Source: Paracoccaceae bacterium
Lineage (GTDB): Bacteria; Pseudomonadota; Alphaproteobacteria; Rhodobacterales; Rhodobacteraceae
NCBI GenBank assembly: GCA_020637675.1
Contig: JACKKD010000003.1
Coordinates: 434,001 to 498,000, forward strand
Length of the DNA: 64,000 nucleotides
Reading direction: 5' to 3'
This document shows, piece after piece, positions 1-8,273 of the stretch. The notes beneath the pieces were generated by a model. It worked only from the letters and a program-made list of their open reading frames with translations. It was not told where the DNA came from and did no database searches. Position numbers and translations under genes: made by a program. Numbering within the stretch: the stretch's first letter is position 1; every line of letters begins with the position of its first letter.

Positions 1-774
1 ACCGACGTTTCTGCCCCCGTGCAGGCGGTACTCGGGTACCTCGCGCTCATCAACCTCATCCTCGCGGTCTTCAACCTCCTGCCGGCGTTCCCGCTTGACG
101 GGGGCCGCGTGCTGAGGGCGGCGCTCTGGCAGCGGTCGGGTGACATCGTGGCGGCGACCCGTCAGGCGAGCATGATTTCGGAGTTTCTGGCCTACGGGCT
201 GATGACGTTCGGTCTTCTGGCGCTCTTCTCCGGCAATACGGCCGGCGGACTCTGGCAGGTGCTGATCGCATTCTTCCTTCTGTCTGCGGCGCGCGCCACC
301 TACCAGCAACTCGTCATGAAAACCGCGCTCGGCAAACGGACGGTCGGATCCATGATGACGCGCAACACGATCGTGACGACGCCGGACGACACCTTGGCGA
401 AGGTGGTTGATCGGCTCATGCTTCCGAACGCGGTGAGTTTTCTTCCGGTGACGGAGGGGGAACTGCTTCTCGGCTATGTGGACACGGCGCTGATCCGGCG
501 GATCGACCGCGAGAACTGGGACAGCACTCATGTTGGCGACATCTACATCACCGCGGACGCGGGCAATACCGTGCCCCCCACCCTGCCGGCGGAAACCTTG
601 CTGCGGCGGATCGCCGAAACCGGCCGGCGCAAATTCCTTGTCGCCGAACACCAGGGCCTGCTCGGCGTGATCACCCTTACCGACCTCCTGTCCTATCTCG
701 CCGTCCTGCAAGAGATCGGAGTTGCGGGCCGCCCGGCGTTTCCCACGAGCAGACCGGCGAACCGCCAGCGTTGA
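1..774 (+). CDS. Site-2 protease (M50 family) with CBS domains, 5' end missing
   Basis: The reading frame is open from base 1, so this is the C-terminal 257 residues of a longer protein. Residues 25-35 read NLLPAFPLDGG, the third catalytic motif of M50 site-2 proteases, in which the Asp is a zinc ligand; the HExxH motif would lie upstream of the window. Hydrophobic segments surround it. From about residue 110 to 245 there is a CBS-like pair (SMMTRN, then LGVITLTDLL), as in the SpoIVFB-like rhizobial/rhodobacterial subfamily. The family cleaves membrane substrates within the bilayer and the CBS part usually senses nucleotides. The substrate is unknown. The stop is about 50 bases upstream of the histidine kinase start, so cotranscription is likely. 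Confidence 0.85.
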   Translation, partial: TDVSAPVQAVLGYLALINLILAVFNLLPAFPLDGGRVLRAALWQRSGDIVAATRQASMISEFLAYGLMTFGLLALFSGNTAGGLWQVLIAFFLLSAARATYQQLVMKTALGKRTVGSMMTRNTIVTTPDDTLAKVVDRLMLPNAVSFLPVTEGELLLGYVDTALIRRIDRENWDSTHVGDIYITADAGNTVPPTLPAETLLRRIAETGRRKFLVAEHQGLLGVITLTDLLSYLAVLQEIGVAGRPAFPTSRPANRQR

Positions 775-826
775 CGCCGCGACGACGCGCAGCAAGACTG
801 CGCCGAACGACACCCGGGCGCGACAG

Positions 827-2365
827 ATGGATGACGACGACCTCAGCGACGGAATTCTCGGTGCGGTGCTCGATGCCGCCGTCGATGCGGTCATCGTGAG
901 CGACGCAAGGGGGCGGATCGTCCGTGCGAACACCGCCGCAGCACGCCTTTTCGGGCATGAGATCGACACCATGCCGGGCCGCCCGGTCGAGGACCTGATG
1001 CCCGAGTGCGAGCGCAACCGCCATGCGGCGGCAATGGAGCGCTACGTCCGGACGGGCGAGTCGCATGTGATCGGCATCGGACGCGAAGTGGAAGGGCTGC
1101 GCGCCGATGGAACGCTCTTTCCGCTGCATCTTTCCGTCGGTCACGCGAGCACCGACAACGGCGACTACTTCGTCGCAATCCTGCACGACCTGTCGCGCCG
1201 CAAGGCGGTCGAACGTTCACTGCAACACGCGCAACGGCTCGAGGCGCTCGGGGCGCTGACGGGTGGCGTGGCGCATGATTTCAACAACATCCTCACCGTC
1301 ATCTCGGGAAACCTCGAGTTCCTGAAACGCTCGGTCACCGACAAGTCCGCCCGAACGCTCATCCGCGATGCGATGGAGGCCGCCAAGATCGGCGCGGACC
1401 TCACCGCAAAGCTCCTCGCGCTCGGACGGCGAAGCGCGCTGACCCCCCGCCTGCTCGATCCGGCAGCGGTGGCCAAGACCGTGCTTTCGATGCTGAAACG
1501 GACGCTCGCACCGGGTATCGACCTTCGCCTCGTCGTCGAGCCCGGCGTCTGGTCGGTTCAAGTGGACCCGATGCAGTTGCAGACCTCGATCATCAATCTC
1601 GCTCTCAACGCGCAGGACGCCATGCCCAAAGGTGGTTCCATCACGGTCGCGATCGGGAACGTGTCGGTTGACGACCGGTTTCTGGCCGAGGAGGTGCATG
1701 TCGCGCGCGGCAATTACGTGCGCATCTCCGTCACCGACACCGGCGTCGGCATGGACGAGGCCGCCCGGCGCCGGGCCTTCGAGCCGTTCTTCACAACGAA
1801 GCCCAAGGGGAGGGGCACCGGCCTCGGACTGTCAATGGTCTACGGCTTTGCCGGGCAGTCGGGCGGTCACGCCACGCTTTACAGCGAACCGGGTCTGGGG
1901 ACGACCGTAAGCCTCTATTTTCCGGCCGCGACGCGCATGGCGGGCGAGGAGGCCGAGGCGTCCGCCGTGGGGATGCCATCGGAATCGGGTGGCACGTCGG
2001 GCCGCAAGGTGCTTGTCGTCGAAGACAACGACGCCGTGCGGCGGCTTTCGGTTGCGCGACTGGAGGCGCTCGGCTACCGGACATTGGCGGCGGGAAACGC
2101 CGAGGAAGCATTGGCGCTGCTCGGGACCGACCGCGACGTCGACGTGCTGTTCGCCGACATCGTCATGCCCGGGGCGCTGAACGGCCACGACCTTGCCCGC
2201 AAGGTCACGTCCGAGCATCCCCAGATGTCGGTACTTCTGACCTCAGGCTTCGCAGGCGGGATCGCTGCAACGGCGGCCGAGGAATTCCCCTTGCTCCAGA
2301 AGCCCTACCGGCAGTCGGACCTCGCCACGCGTCTTCGCATCCTACTGTCGCGCCGGCGCGGATGA
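827..2365 (+). CDS. PAS-domain hybrid histidine kinase with C-terminal receiver
   Basis: The protein has 512 residues from the chosen ATG. Order: PAS domain (about 10-125), phosphoacceptor helix with the H-box AHDFNN (His about 150), HATPase domain with the G boxes GVGMDEA and GTGLGLSMVYG, then a receiver domain whose acceptor lies in FADIVMPG. No transmembrane segment is visible, so a cytoplasmic sensor is expected. The frame is open further upstream to a TTG at 722 that overlaps the previous gene, but that stretch is basic and low in complexity, so ATG 827 is preferred; neither start has a strong ribosome-binding site. The gene converges on, and overlaps by 24 bases, an OmpR-type regulator. 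Whether the two form a pair is unknown, since this kinase carries its own receiver. Confidence 0.85.
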   Translation: MDDDDLSDGILGAVLDAAVDAVIVSDARGRIVRANTAAARLFGHEIDTMPGRPVEDLMPECERNRHAAAMERYVRTGESHVIGIGREVEGLRADGTLFPLHLSVGHASTDNGDYFVAILHDLSRRKAVERSLQHAQRLEALGALTGGVAHDFNNILTVISGNLEFLKRSVTDKSARTLIRDAMEAAKIGADLTAKLLALGRRSALTPRLLDPAAVAKTVLSMLKRTLAPGIDLRLVVEPGVWSVQVDPMQLQTSIINLALNAQDAMPKGGSITVAIGNVSVDDRFLAEEVHVARGNYVRISVTDTGVGMDEAARRRAFEPFFTTKPKGRGTGLGLSMVYGFAGQSGGHATLYSEPGLGTTVSLYFPAATRMAGEEAEASAVGMPSESGGTSGRKVLVVEDNDAVRRLSVARLEALGYRTLAAGNAEEALALLGTDRDVDVLFADIVMPGALNGHDLARKVTSEHPQMSVLLTSGFAGGIAATAAEEFPLLQKPYRQSDLATRLRILLSRRRG

Positions 2366-3121
2366 CGACGTGCGCGTCACTTGCGGTGTGAAGGTATAGC
2401 CGATTCCCCGCACCGTCTTGATGAGCTTCGGGTCGCCCGGCGCAGCTTCGATCTTCTTTCTGAGCCGGGCCACCTGGTTGTCGATCGTGCGGTCGAGCGG
2501 CGACCAGGTGGCTCCGCTGACCAGATCCATGATCTGCTCGCGCGACAGCACCCGCCGGGGATGTTCGAGAAACACCTGCAGAAGCCTGAAATCGCCCGAA
2601 GTCAGCTCGATTGGCGTGCCCGCAGGATCGCGGAGTTCCATCGTCGCAGGCACGGCGACGAAGCCCGCGAAGGCAAGCGCCTCCCGGCCCTCCGGATCGG
2701 AAACGGTGCCCGAGGCAGCGGACACCTCGTCAGATGTGGCGGCCGGCCGGCGTCGACCGGTCCGTCGTAGAACGGAACGAACCCGCGCCAGAACTTCCCG
2801 CAGGTGGAATGGCTTGGCGATGTAGTCGTCCGCGCCGACCTCCAGCCCGACAACGCGGTCGATCACGTCGCCGCGCCCCGTGACCATGATGATCGGCACG
2901 TCAGACACCTGCCGTACCACGCGCGCAATCTCGATGCCGCTTTCGCCACCGAGATTGAGATCGAGCGTGATGAGGTCCACGCCGCCCTCGCGCACCCTTG
3001 AGAGTACGTCCGAGATATCCTCGCTCTCGATTACAGCATAGCCATCGCCTTCGAGGCATCGACGAAGAAGCGAGCGCACTCCGGGCTCGTCATCTACCAC
3101 GAGAATCGTCGCAGCGGCCAT
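2342..3121 (-). CDS. OmpR-family response regulator
   Basis: 259 residues. The receiver domain (about 5-120) has the acidic pocket VVDDEPG, the acceptor Asp in LITLDLNLGG and the conserved Lys in DDYIAKPF. A winged-helix trans_reg_C domain fills about residues 155-245, ending in the typical RTIDNQVARLRKKIE and VRGIGYTF. Between them lies a roughly 30-residue Ser/Ala-rich linker that is longer than usual. It should act as a DNA-binding transcription regulator. The only kinase nearby is the convergent hybrid kinase, which overlaps its 3' end. It diverges from the Crp/Fnr gene across about 170 bases. Confidence 0.9.
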   Translation of the reverse strand: MAAATILVVDDEPGVRSLLRRCLEGDGYAVIESEDISDVLSRVREGGVDLITLDLNLGGESGIEIARVVRQVSDVPIIMVTGRGDVIDRVVGLEVGADDYIAKPFHLREVLARVRSVLRRTGRRRPAATSDEVSAASGTVSDPEGREALAFAGFVAVPATMELRDPAGTPIELTSGDFRLLQVFLEHPRRVLSREQIMDLVSGATWSPLDRTIDNQVARLRKKIEAAPGDPKLIKTVRGIGYTFTPQVTRTSSSAPARQ

Positions 3122-3289
3122 GTCGACCCCGTGTTTCCTCCGGCGCTCGCTCCCGAGATAGAAGCTGGGCAGTCCGTGTCAATGTGCCGACCCAGCCCGG
3201 CGGCGTCTGAATACAATTTGATACAAGGGCTGAGATAGTACGGTTACCTTGGCACATCAGACTTCCCTCAAGCAACAAGGGGGGTCACA

Positions 3290-3979
3290 ATGCAGTCAGC
3301 CGTCCTCAAGCGCGCCCAGCCATTCGACGAGGCGATCGAACCGCGCCAGGCTCGGCGCAGATCGCTGTCGGATCCGGTGCCGCGACGGCTCCGCCTCGGC
3401 CAGCCGCTCTTCCACGAAGGCGACCGCGCGCAGCATGTCTACCAGATCGGCAGGGGCGTGATGCGGCTTGCGCGCATGCAGACGGACGGGCGGCGCCAGG
3501 TCATTTCCTTCGCCTTTCCCGGAGATGTGGTCGGTCTCCCCGACAATGGCCGGCATACAACCGAATGCGAGGCAATTACCGAGTGCGAGCTTCTTGCGCA
3601 TCGCTTCCCCGGTCTTGCCGGAGCGGATCGGAACCCGGACATGCAAAACTTCCTGATGGATGCGGCCCTGCAGGAGATCCGCCGGCTGCAGGACCACTTT
3701 CTGCTGATCGGGCGCAGGCTGGCGCTCGAACGGACAGCCGCCTTCGTCGCCCTTCTGCTCGACCGGATAGCGGAGCCTCTTGGCCGCTACCGTGTCGTGC
3801 GGCTGGCGATGAACCGGACAGACATCGCCGACTATCTCGGGCTTACGCCGGAAACGGTGAGCCGATCCTTCACCGAGCTTCGCGGCCGGCGCATCCTGGC
3901 CCTCGACGATGCCAATACCGTCGTCGTCCTCGATCCGGCAAGACTCCGGATTCTCGCGGCCGGCGCCATGGAAGCCTGA
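3290..3979 (+). CDS. Crp/Fnr-family transcriptional regulator (FixK-like)
   Basis: 229 residues with a cyclic-nucleotide-binding fold (about 35-125), a long dimerisation helix (LLIGRRLALERTAAF) and a C-terminal Crp-type helix-turn-helix with MNRTDIADYLGLTPETVSRS. The sequence resembles alphaproteobacterial FixK/FnrL regulators. However, the N-terminal cysteine cluster needed for an oxygen-sensing iron-sulfur cluster is absent; the only cysteines are two in TECEAITECE. It is therefore unlikely to sense oxygen directly. ATG 3290 follows AAGGGGGG, a good ribosome-binding site. The target genes cannot be read from context. Confidence 0.85.
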   Translation: MQSAVLKRAQPFDEAIEPRQARRRSLSDPVPRRLRLGQPLFHEGDRAQHVYQIGRGVMRLARMQTDGRRQVISFAFPGDVVGLPDNGRHTTECEAITECELLAHRFPGLAGADRNPDMQNFLMDAALQEIRRLQDHFLLIGRRLALERTAAFVALLLDRIAEPLGRYRVVRLAMNRTDIADYLGLTPETVSRSFTELRGRRILALDDANTVVVLDPARLRILAAGAMEA

Positions 3980-4095
3980 GGTCGCCTGCCGGACCAGCGG
4001 CTGTTAACGCTAAACATCGTGCGCTTCCGGACTTGGAGCCGCGTGACTTTGGCGCTAATGAGTAAGAAAATTTCGCCGCGGGGGAGATCTCGGGA

Positions 4096-5124
4096 ATGAA
4101 CGGACACGTCGAGCCGCGCCGGACGTTGACGTTGCGCGATGTCTCCGAAGCCTCGGGCGTATCGGAGATGACCGTAAGCCGCGTGCTTCGCAACCGAGGC
4201 GACGTGTCCGACTCCACCCGCGAACGGGTACTGGAAGCGGCGCGGCGGCTTGGCTACGTCCCGAACAAGATTGCCGGCGCGCTCGCCTCGCAACGGGTCA
4301 ATCTCGTCGCCGTGATCGTGCCGTCGCTGTCGAACCTCGTCTTTCCCGAAGTGCTGAGCGGGATTTCCGAGGAGCTCGAGGACAGCGGCCTTCAGCCCGT
4401 CTTCGGCGTGACCAACTATTCGGCCGAGCGCGAGGAATCGGTGCTATACGAGATGCTGTCGTGGCGGCCCTCGGGCGTGATCATCGCCGGGCTCGAACAC
4501 AGCGACGCGGCCCGCGCCATGCTGCAGAACGCGGGTATCCCGATCGTCGAGATCATGGATGTGGATGGCGAAGCGATCGATTCGGTGGTCGGCATCTCGC
4601 ACAAGCGCGCGGGGCTGGAGATGGCGCGGGCGATCGTGAAGGCAGGCTATCGCCGGATCGGCTTTCTCGGCACGAAGATGCCGCATGACCACCGGGCGCG
4701 GAAGCGGATGGAAGGGTTCGAGGCGGGACTGGCCGAGGCAGGGATCGAGCTTGCGGACCGGGAATTCTACTCCGGCGGCTCCGCGCTCCTGAAGGGGCGC
4801 GAGATGACCGAGGCGATCCTGAAGCGCAATCCAGATCTCGATTTCCTCTACTATTCCAACGACATGATCGGGGCAGGGGGGCTTCTTTACTGTCTCGAGA
4901 GCGGGATCGACGTGCCCGGCAAGCTCGGGCTCGCCGGGTTCAACGGCGTCGATCTGCTTGAAGGCCTTCCGCGCCGGCTGGCGACGATGGACGCTTGCCG
5001 GCATGAGATCGGGCGGCGGGCCGCCGCGATAATCGGCGGACACAGCGAAAGCGGTCTCATCGGCGGCGAGCGGGTGGAACTGACGCCGGTGCTTCAGCTG
5101 GGCGACACGATCCGGCGCAGCTGA
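4096..5124 (+). CDS. LacI-family transcriptional regulator (GntR-like)
   Basis: 342 residues. The N-terminal helix-turn-helix (LRDVSEASGVSEMTVSRVLR) and hinge helix (GYVPNKIAGALASQR) are followed by a periplasmic-binding-protein-like sensor domain (VAVIVPSLSNLVFPEVL through the C-terminus). The sequence is closest in style to gluconate-type repressors. No sugar gene adjoins it: the next gene on the right is cobF, convergent after 15 bases, so its regulon lies elsewhere. An imperfect CG-centred inverted repeat, TTAACGCTAA at 4004-4013, lies upstream and could be an autoregulatory site, but the match is weak. Confidence 0.88.
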   Translation: MNGHVEPRRTLTLRDVSEASGVSEMTVSRVLRNRGDVSDSTRERVLEAARRLGYVPNKIAGALASQRVNLVAVIVPSLSNLVFPEVLSGISEELEDSGLQPVFGVTNYSAEREESVLYEMLSWRPSGVIIAGLEHSDAARAMLQNAGIPIVEIMDVDGEAIDSVVGISHKRAGLEMARAIVKAGYRRIGFLGTKMPHDHRARKRMEGFEAGLAEAGIELADREFYSGGSALLKGREMTEAILKRNPDLDFLYYSNDMIGAGGLLYCLESGIDVPGKLGLAGFNGVDLLEGLPRRLATMDACRHEIGRRAAAIIGGHSESGLIGGERVELTPVLQLGDTIRRS

Positions 5125-5139
5125 CCTCGCGTCGGCGCC

Positions 5140-5892
5140 TCAGGCGCGGCGCAGAATGTAGATGTCCATGATCCAGCCGTAGCGCGCGCGCGCCTTCTCC
5201 CGCGCCGCGACGATGCGATCTGACACTTCCGAGAGCGGGCCGGCGATGAGCAGTTCGTTTTCCATCCCGAGATAGGCGCCCCACCAGATCGCCACCCCGT
5301 CGGACGCGATCGCGTGGAACGAGCAGTCGCCGTCGAGCATGACGGCCACAGTATCGACGCCCAGTGGCCAGCCGTGGTCGCGCAACTGGCGCCCGGTGGT
5401 GACGATGAACGGTTCCCCGACCTCGTTCAGGGGGATCGCATGGGCGGCCGTCAGCACCTGGAGCGAGGTGATGCCCGCAACAACATGCACGGACAGGGGC
5501 AGGGTCCGAGAGACGCGCTGGGCGATGCGCAGCGTGCTGTCATAAAGCGACGGGTCGCCCCAGACCAGAAGCGCTACCCGCCCCTCGCGCCCGATTTCCG
5601 CCAGAATCGTGTCTTTCCAGACCGCGGCAATCGCCTCGTGCCAGTTGTCCACGCCTTCCCGGTAGCTCGGGTTCATCGCATCGCGCACGGGCAGGTCGAA
5701 CTCGGCGACACGAGAGGCCGGGTTGGTGAGGACGTCGGCGCAGATCGACCGGCGCAACTCCGCCAGATCGGCCTTGGTCTCGCCTTTCCGCGGAATCAGG
5801 ATCAGATCCGCCGCATTCAGCGCCTTGATCGCCTGAAGCGTCAGATGGTCGGGGTTGCCGGTGCCTATCCCGATGAGGTGGAGCTCGATCAT
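5140..5892 (-). CDS. cobF: Precorrin-6A synthase (deacetylating) CobF
   Basis: 250 residues. It uses S-adenosylmethionine to methylate C-1 of precorrin-5 and release acetate, giving precorrin-6A in the aerobic corrin pathway. The tetrapyrrole methylase fold begins at the N-terminus (MIELHLIGIGTGNPDHLTLQ) and shows the second family loop in LLVWGDPSLYDS. ATG 5892 was chosen because the family starts right at the first strand; a longer frame to TTG 5910 adds only six residues. It is the last gene of the leftward group cbtB-cbtA-cbiM-cobF behind the riboswitch at 7681-7870, after a gap of about 67 bases. Its separation from the other cob methyltransferases, and its link to cobalt uptake, is noteworthy. 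Confidence 0.93.
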   Translation of the reverse strand: MIELHLIGIGTGNPDHLTLQAIKALNAADLILIPRKGETKADLAELRRSICADVLTNPASRVAEFDLPVRDAMNPSYREGVDNWHEAIAAVWKDTILAEIGREGRVALLVWGDPSLYDSTLRIAQRVSRTLPLSVHVVAGITSLQVLTAAHAIPLNEVGEPFIVTTGRQLRDHGWPLGVDTVAVMLDGDCSFHAIASDGVAIWWGAYLGMENELLIAGPLSEVSDRIVAAREKARARYGWIMDIYILRRA

Positions 5893-5959
5893 GGGGCGCT
5901 TCAACAACAAAAGGACGCGGCCCGCAAGCGGGGCCGCGCCCGATGCGTCGGCGGATGGT

Positions 5960-6637
5960 TCATGCGGCCAGGTGCAGGCGACGCTCGAACAGGCGGCCGC
6001 CGGTCAGGTCGCGCAGAGACTTCGCGGCGGCAAGTACGGCGAGATCGGCGAGGGGTTCGATCAGCACGACCATCATGTAGGCCGCGCCGAAGCTGGCGAC
6101 GGCGGCGATGTTCGCGGCGCCGAAGCCCTGGCCATAGAAGGCCCAGAAGCCGACCCAGGCAACGACGCCGGCCTGATACGCGGTCGAGAGGGCGAGCGCC
6201 TGGCCGTAGCGCAGATCGACGTAGGCCGTATCGGGCGCGATGATCCGCCGTGCCAGCATCTGCAGCGCGAAAAGCGGCACGAGAAGCGTGGTGACGTTCA
6301 TGCCGTATTGGGGCAGGTCGAAGGGCGCGAAGACCAGGCCCTGGACAAGCAGGCCGAGCGCAAGGCCCAGCGCGGCGGGCGCTGCCCCGAAGAGCAGGAA
6401 CAGCGTCGAGCCGAGGATGAAGTGCACCTCGGACACCCCGACGGGGAAGTGCGGCAGGATCTGGAAGAAGCTGAAGACGAGCCCCGCCGTGATAGCCGTG
6501 CGGCCGGCGAAGGCCGCAACACCCGCTGCGCGGACGGTCCTGACGGTTTCGCGCAGCGCCATGGCGCCGGCCGCCGCGGCGGTGGCATGGCTCAGCACGA
6601 TCTTCGCGCCGTCCACGATACCCGGTTCGATATGCAT
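5960..6637 (-). CDS. cbiM: CbiM-like cobalt ECF-transporter membrane subunit
   Basis: 225 residues, mostly membrane-spanning (six or seven hydrophobic segments). The N-terminus MHIEPG matches the CbiM/NikM family, where Met1, His2 and a later His coordinate the metal; this fixes the start at 6637 although the frame is open much further upstream. EVHFILGSTLFLLFG is the conserved core segment. Normally CbiM works with CbiN, CbiQ and the ATPase CbiO, but none of these is adjacent; the neighbours are cbtA/cbtB and cobF. It may be a stand-alone variant or use shared energising units encoded elsewhere. Riboswitch control is expected from the operon position. Specificity for Co rather than Ni is inferred from context. 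Confidence 0.87.
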   Translation of the reverse strand: MHIEPGIVDGAKIVLSHATAAAAGAMALRETVRTVRAAGVAAFAGRTAITAGLVFSFFQILPHFPVGVSEVHFILGSTLFLLFGAAPAALGLALGLLVQGLVFAPFDLPQYGMNVTTLLVPLFALQMLARRIIAPDTAYVDLRYGQALALSTAYQAGVVAWVGFWAFYGQGFGAANIAAVASFGAAYMMVVLIEPLADLAVLAAAKSLRDLTGGRLFERRLHLAA

Positions 6638-6705
6638 GATGGTCTCCCAGCAGGATGGATGATGAAGGCGCCGGGGCCGCTGATCCAGCGGCTCCGGAAA
6701 ATCGC

Positions 6706-7437
6706 TTATGCGGGCGTTCTTGACCAGAGCCGCCCGGCGAGCCAGCCGAGTGCCCCCCAGACGACGAAGCCGACGCCGAGAACCCGCGCCGCGAATTCGG
6801 CGGCAAGCTCCGGCGGGGCGATGCCGTAGAACTGATCGAGTCGCGGAGCGCCGATGGCATGTGGTGCGGCCAGAAGTGCGCCGCCGAGTGCCGCCGTCAG
6901 GGCGGTGCGGCCATAGCCGAGGAGCGCGAGGCCCACACCGGTGGCAAGAACGGTGCCGAGCCACCATGCCTGCCGGGCGCCGAGGTCGGCTGCGACCGAG
7001 CCCGGCAGTTCGGGCGGCAATCCCATGGCCGGTGCAAGCTGAAACGCCGCAAAACCCGAAAGCCCCCAGAGCACACCCTCACCCGCCGAGACCGTCCGGC
7101 CGAAATGTTCCGCCAGCGAGAAGCCCGCGACGAGAAGAATGCCATAGGAAGCATAGATCAGCGTGGTGAACAGAACCGTCAGCGCGTTGCGCTGGAAGTC
7201 GTCCGTATTGTCGGCACCTGCCGCTCCGTGGTCATGACCCGCGACCGCCTCGTCCCCGGCATGATCGTGCGTCGCAGCCTGGGCCTCGACTTGATGTTCG
7301 AAATGCACCAGCGCGCCGGTTTCATATTGCTCCCCCAGAAGGATCAGGTTCTGGACGAACGCGAAATGCAGCACGGCCGCAAGCAACCCTGCCGCAAAGC
7401 CGGCGATGATGCCGCCGGCCAGCATGCGTTTGATCAT
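6706..7437 (-). CDS. cbtA: CbtA cobalt transporter subunit
   Basis: 243 residues, typical CbtA. Transmembrane segments lie near residues 7-30, 90-110, 120-140, 160-185, 190-205 and 215-235. The first loop is rich in His and Asp (HDHAGDEAVAGHDHG, about 57-71), a likely metal-binding stretch. CbtA with CbtB forms a predicted cobalt uptake system that was defined by its recurrent placement under B12 riboswitches; the direction of transport is accepted but little tested. It lies 21 bases downstream of cbtB and upstream of cbiM. Confidence 0.88.
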   Translation of the reverse strand: MIKRMLAGGIIAGFAAGLLAAVLHFAFVQNLILLGEQYETGALVHFEHQVEAQAATHDHAGDEAVAGHDHGAAGADNTDDFQRNALTVLFTTLIYASYGILLVAGFSLAEHFGRTVSAGEGVLWGLSGFAAFQLAPAMGLPPELPGSVAADLGARQAWWLGTVLATGVGLALLGYGRTALTAALGGALLAAPHAIGAPRLDQFYGIAPPELAAEFAARVLGVGFVVWGALGWLAGRLWSRTPA

Positions 7438-7458
7438 GAGGTCAGACCGTCGGCCCGC

Positions 7459-7629
7459 TCAGTGGCAGGGGAAGCCGGTCGCGTGGCGCATGTCATGCGC
7501 GGCGTCATGCAGCGTCGCCGACTGGGCATGGCCGGCCAGGAAAAGGCCGGTGGCACCGATCAGCGCGACAAAGACGATGGAAAGGGTGGCCGAACCGGTC
7601 TTGGCGGCGGCTTTGGTCATCGCGGTCAT
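7459..7629 (-). CDS. cbtB: CbtB cobalt transporter subunit
   Basis: 56 residues with one transmembrane helix (LSIVFVALIGATGLFLAG) and a His-rich tail ending HDMRHATGFPCH, the signature of CbtB. The ATG at 7629 is chosen because GGGAG lies six bases before it; the in-frame ATG at 7635 touches the ribosome-binding site and the longer frame has no family support. First gene after the cobalamin riboswitch at 7681-7870, so repression by adenosylcobalamin is expected. Confidence 0.85.
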   Translation of the reverse strand: MTAMTKAAAKTGSATLSIVFVALIGATGLFLAGHAQSATLHDAAHDMRHATGFPCH

Positions 7630-7680
7630 GTTCATCTCCCTGCCGTCACACCCGACGGCGTTCGCGTTGCGTCGTCGCAT

Positions 7681-7870
7681 GGCCGGTCTCCTGACTCGCG
7701 GGTCGCTGCGGCCTTTCCGCCTTCCCGGGGCAGGCACCCCAGTGGCTTCTGGAAGGCCGCTCGCCGCTTACAGTCGCGGGGGCGGTTGGGGCTTGGGGTG
7801 CCGCCTTTGGTCCACCCTACCCCATTCCCGTTTCAGTCCCGGCGCTTTGCGCCTGAAGGACACCATACCG
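7681..7870 (-). promoter_or_regulatory. Cobalamin riboswitch upstream of cbtB-cbtA-cbiM-cobF
   Basis: Read on the minus strand the segment opens with GGTGTCC, carries ACGGGAATGGGGT, then GCCCCCGCGACTGTAA, GAAGCCACTGG and GGGAAGGC, and ends with AGTCAGGAGACCGGCC. These are the conserved blocks of the AdoCbl aptamer in the right order. It ends about 50 bases before the cbtB start, so control probably acts through ribosome-binding-site access or early termination. It lies downstream of the DUF1636 gene at 7946-8269 on the same strand, so it could also gate read-through from the cobL block. Confidence 0.95.
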
Positions 7871-7945
7871 TGACCATGTGCCAGCATTCTCGGATGCGGG
7901 TCAAGGCGGATTGCGGCGCGGGCAGGGGCGGATGCGACCTTTCCG

Positions 7946-8269
7946 TCACCCCGGGATACGCGCCAGCGCCTTTTCCCTGAGGGACCCGAGCGGGCGCGCA
8001 TCGGCAAGGTTGCCGTCCGCCGTCGCGCCATAGAGGCGCAGGAAGGTGACGAGGCTCGGGATATCCGCCTCGGTCAGGTCGCCGAAGAGATAGGCAGTCT
8101 TTCCGTCCGCGCGCACCGCGACGGTGGAGGGCCGGGTGCAGCCCGACATGCAGTCCGTCTCGTCGATCCGCGCGGCGAGGCCGGCGGCGGCGACCGCATC
8201 TGCGAGCGCCGTGGCCAGCCCCGCGCGCCCTGCCGGGCAAGAGCGGCAGATGGTGAGAACCGCGGCCAT
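7946..8269 (-). CDS. DUF1636 protein, putative Cys-metal/ferredoxin-like (copy 1)
   Basis: 107 residues. The pattern is CRSCP near the N-terminus and DCMSGC about 30 residues later, in a small alpha/beta frame that resembles thioredoxin-fold [2Fe-2S] proteins. DUF1636 proteins recur beside cobW and cobalamin genes but have no proven role; metal or electron supply to corrin synthesis is an inference. It is the last gene of the cobL-E-M-B-A block, four bases after cobA, and is followed at once by riboswitch 1. A second, divergent copy lies at 20933-21301. Confidence 0.8.
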   Translation of the reverse strand: MAAVLTICRSCPAGRAGLATALADAVAAAGLAARIDETDCMSGCTRPSTVAVRADGKTAYLFGDLTEADIPSLVTFLRLYGATADGNLADARPLGSLREKALARIPG

Positions 8270-8273
8270 GCGC

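Noticed and set aside
3200..3260. Fnr/FixK box upstream of the Crp/Fnr gene
   Set aside because: TTTGATACAAGGG has one half-site only; the second half does not match.
5314..6243. Rightward open frame of 309 codons over cobF and cbiM
   Set aside because: Antisense shadow in high-GC DNA; both real genes have family motifs on the other strand.
7459..7737. Longer 92-residue form of CbtB
   Set aside because: It would start inside the riboswitch; the ribosome-binding site and family length support the 56-residue form.
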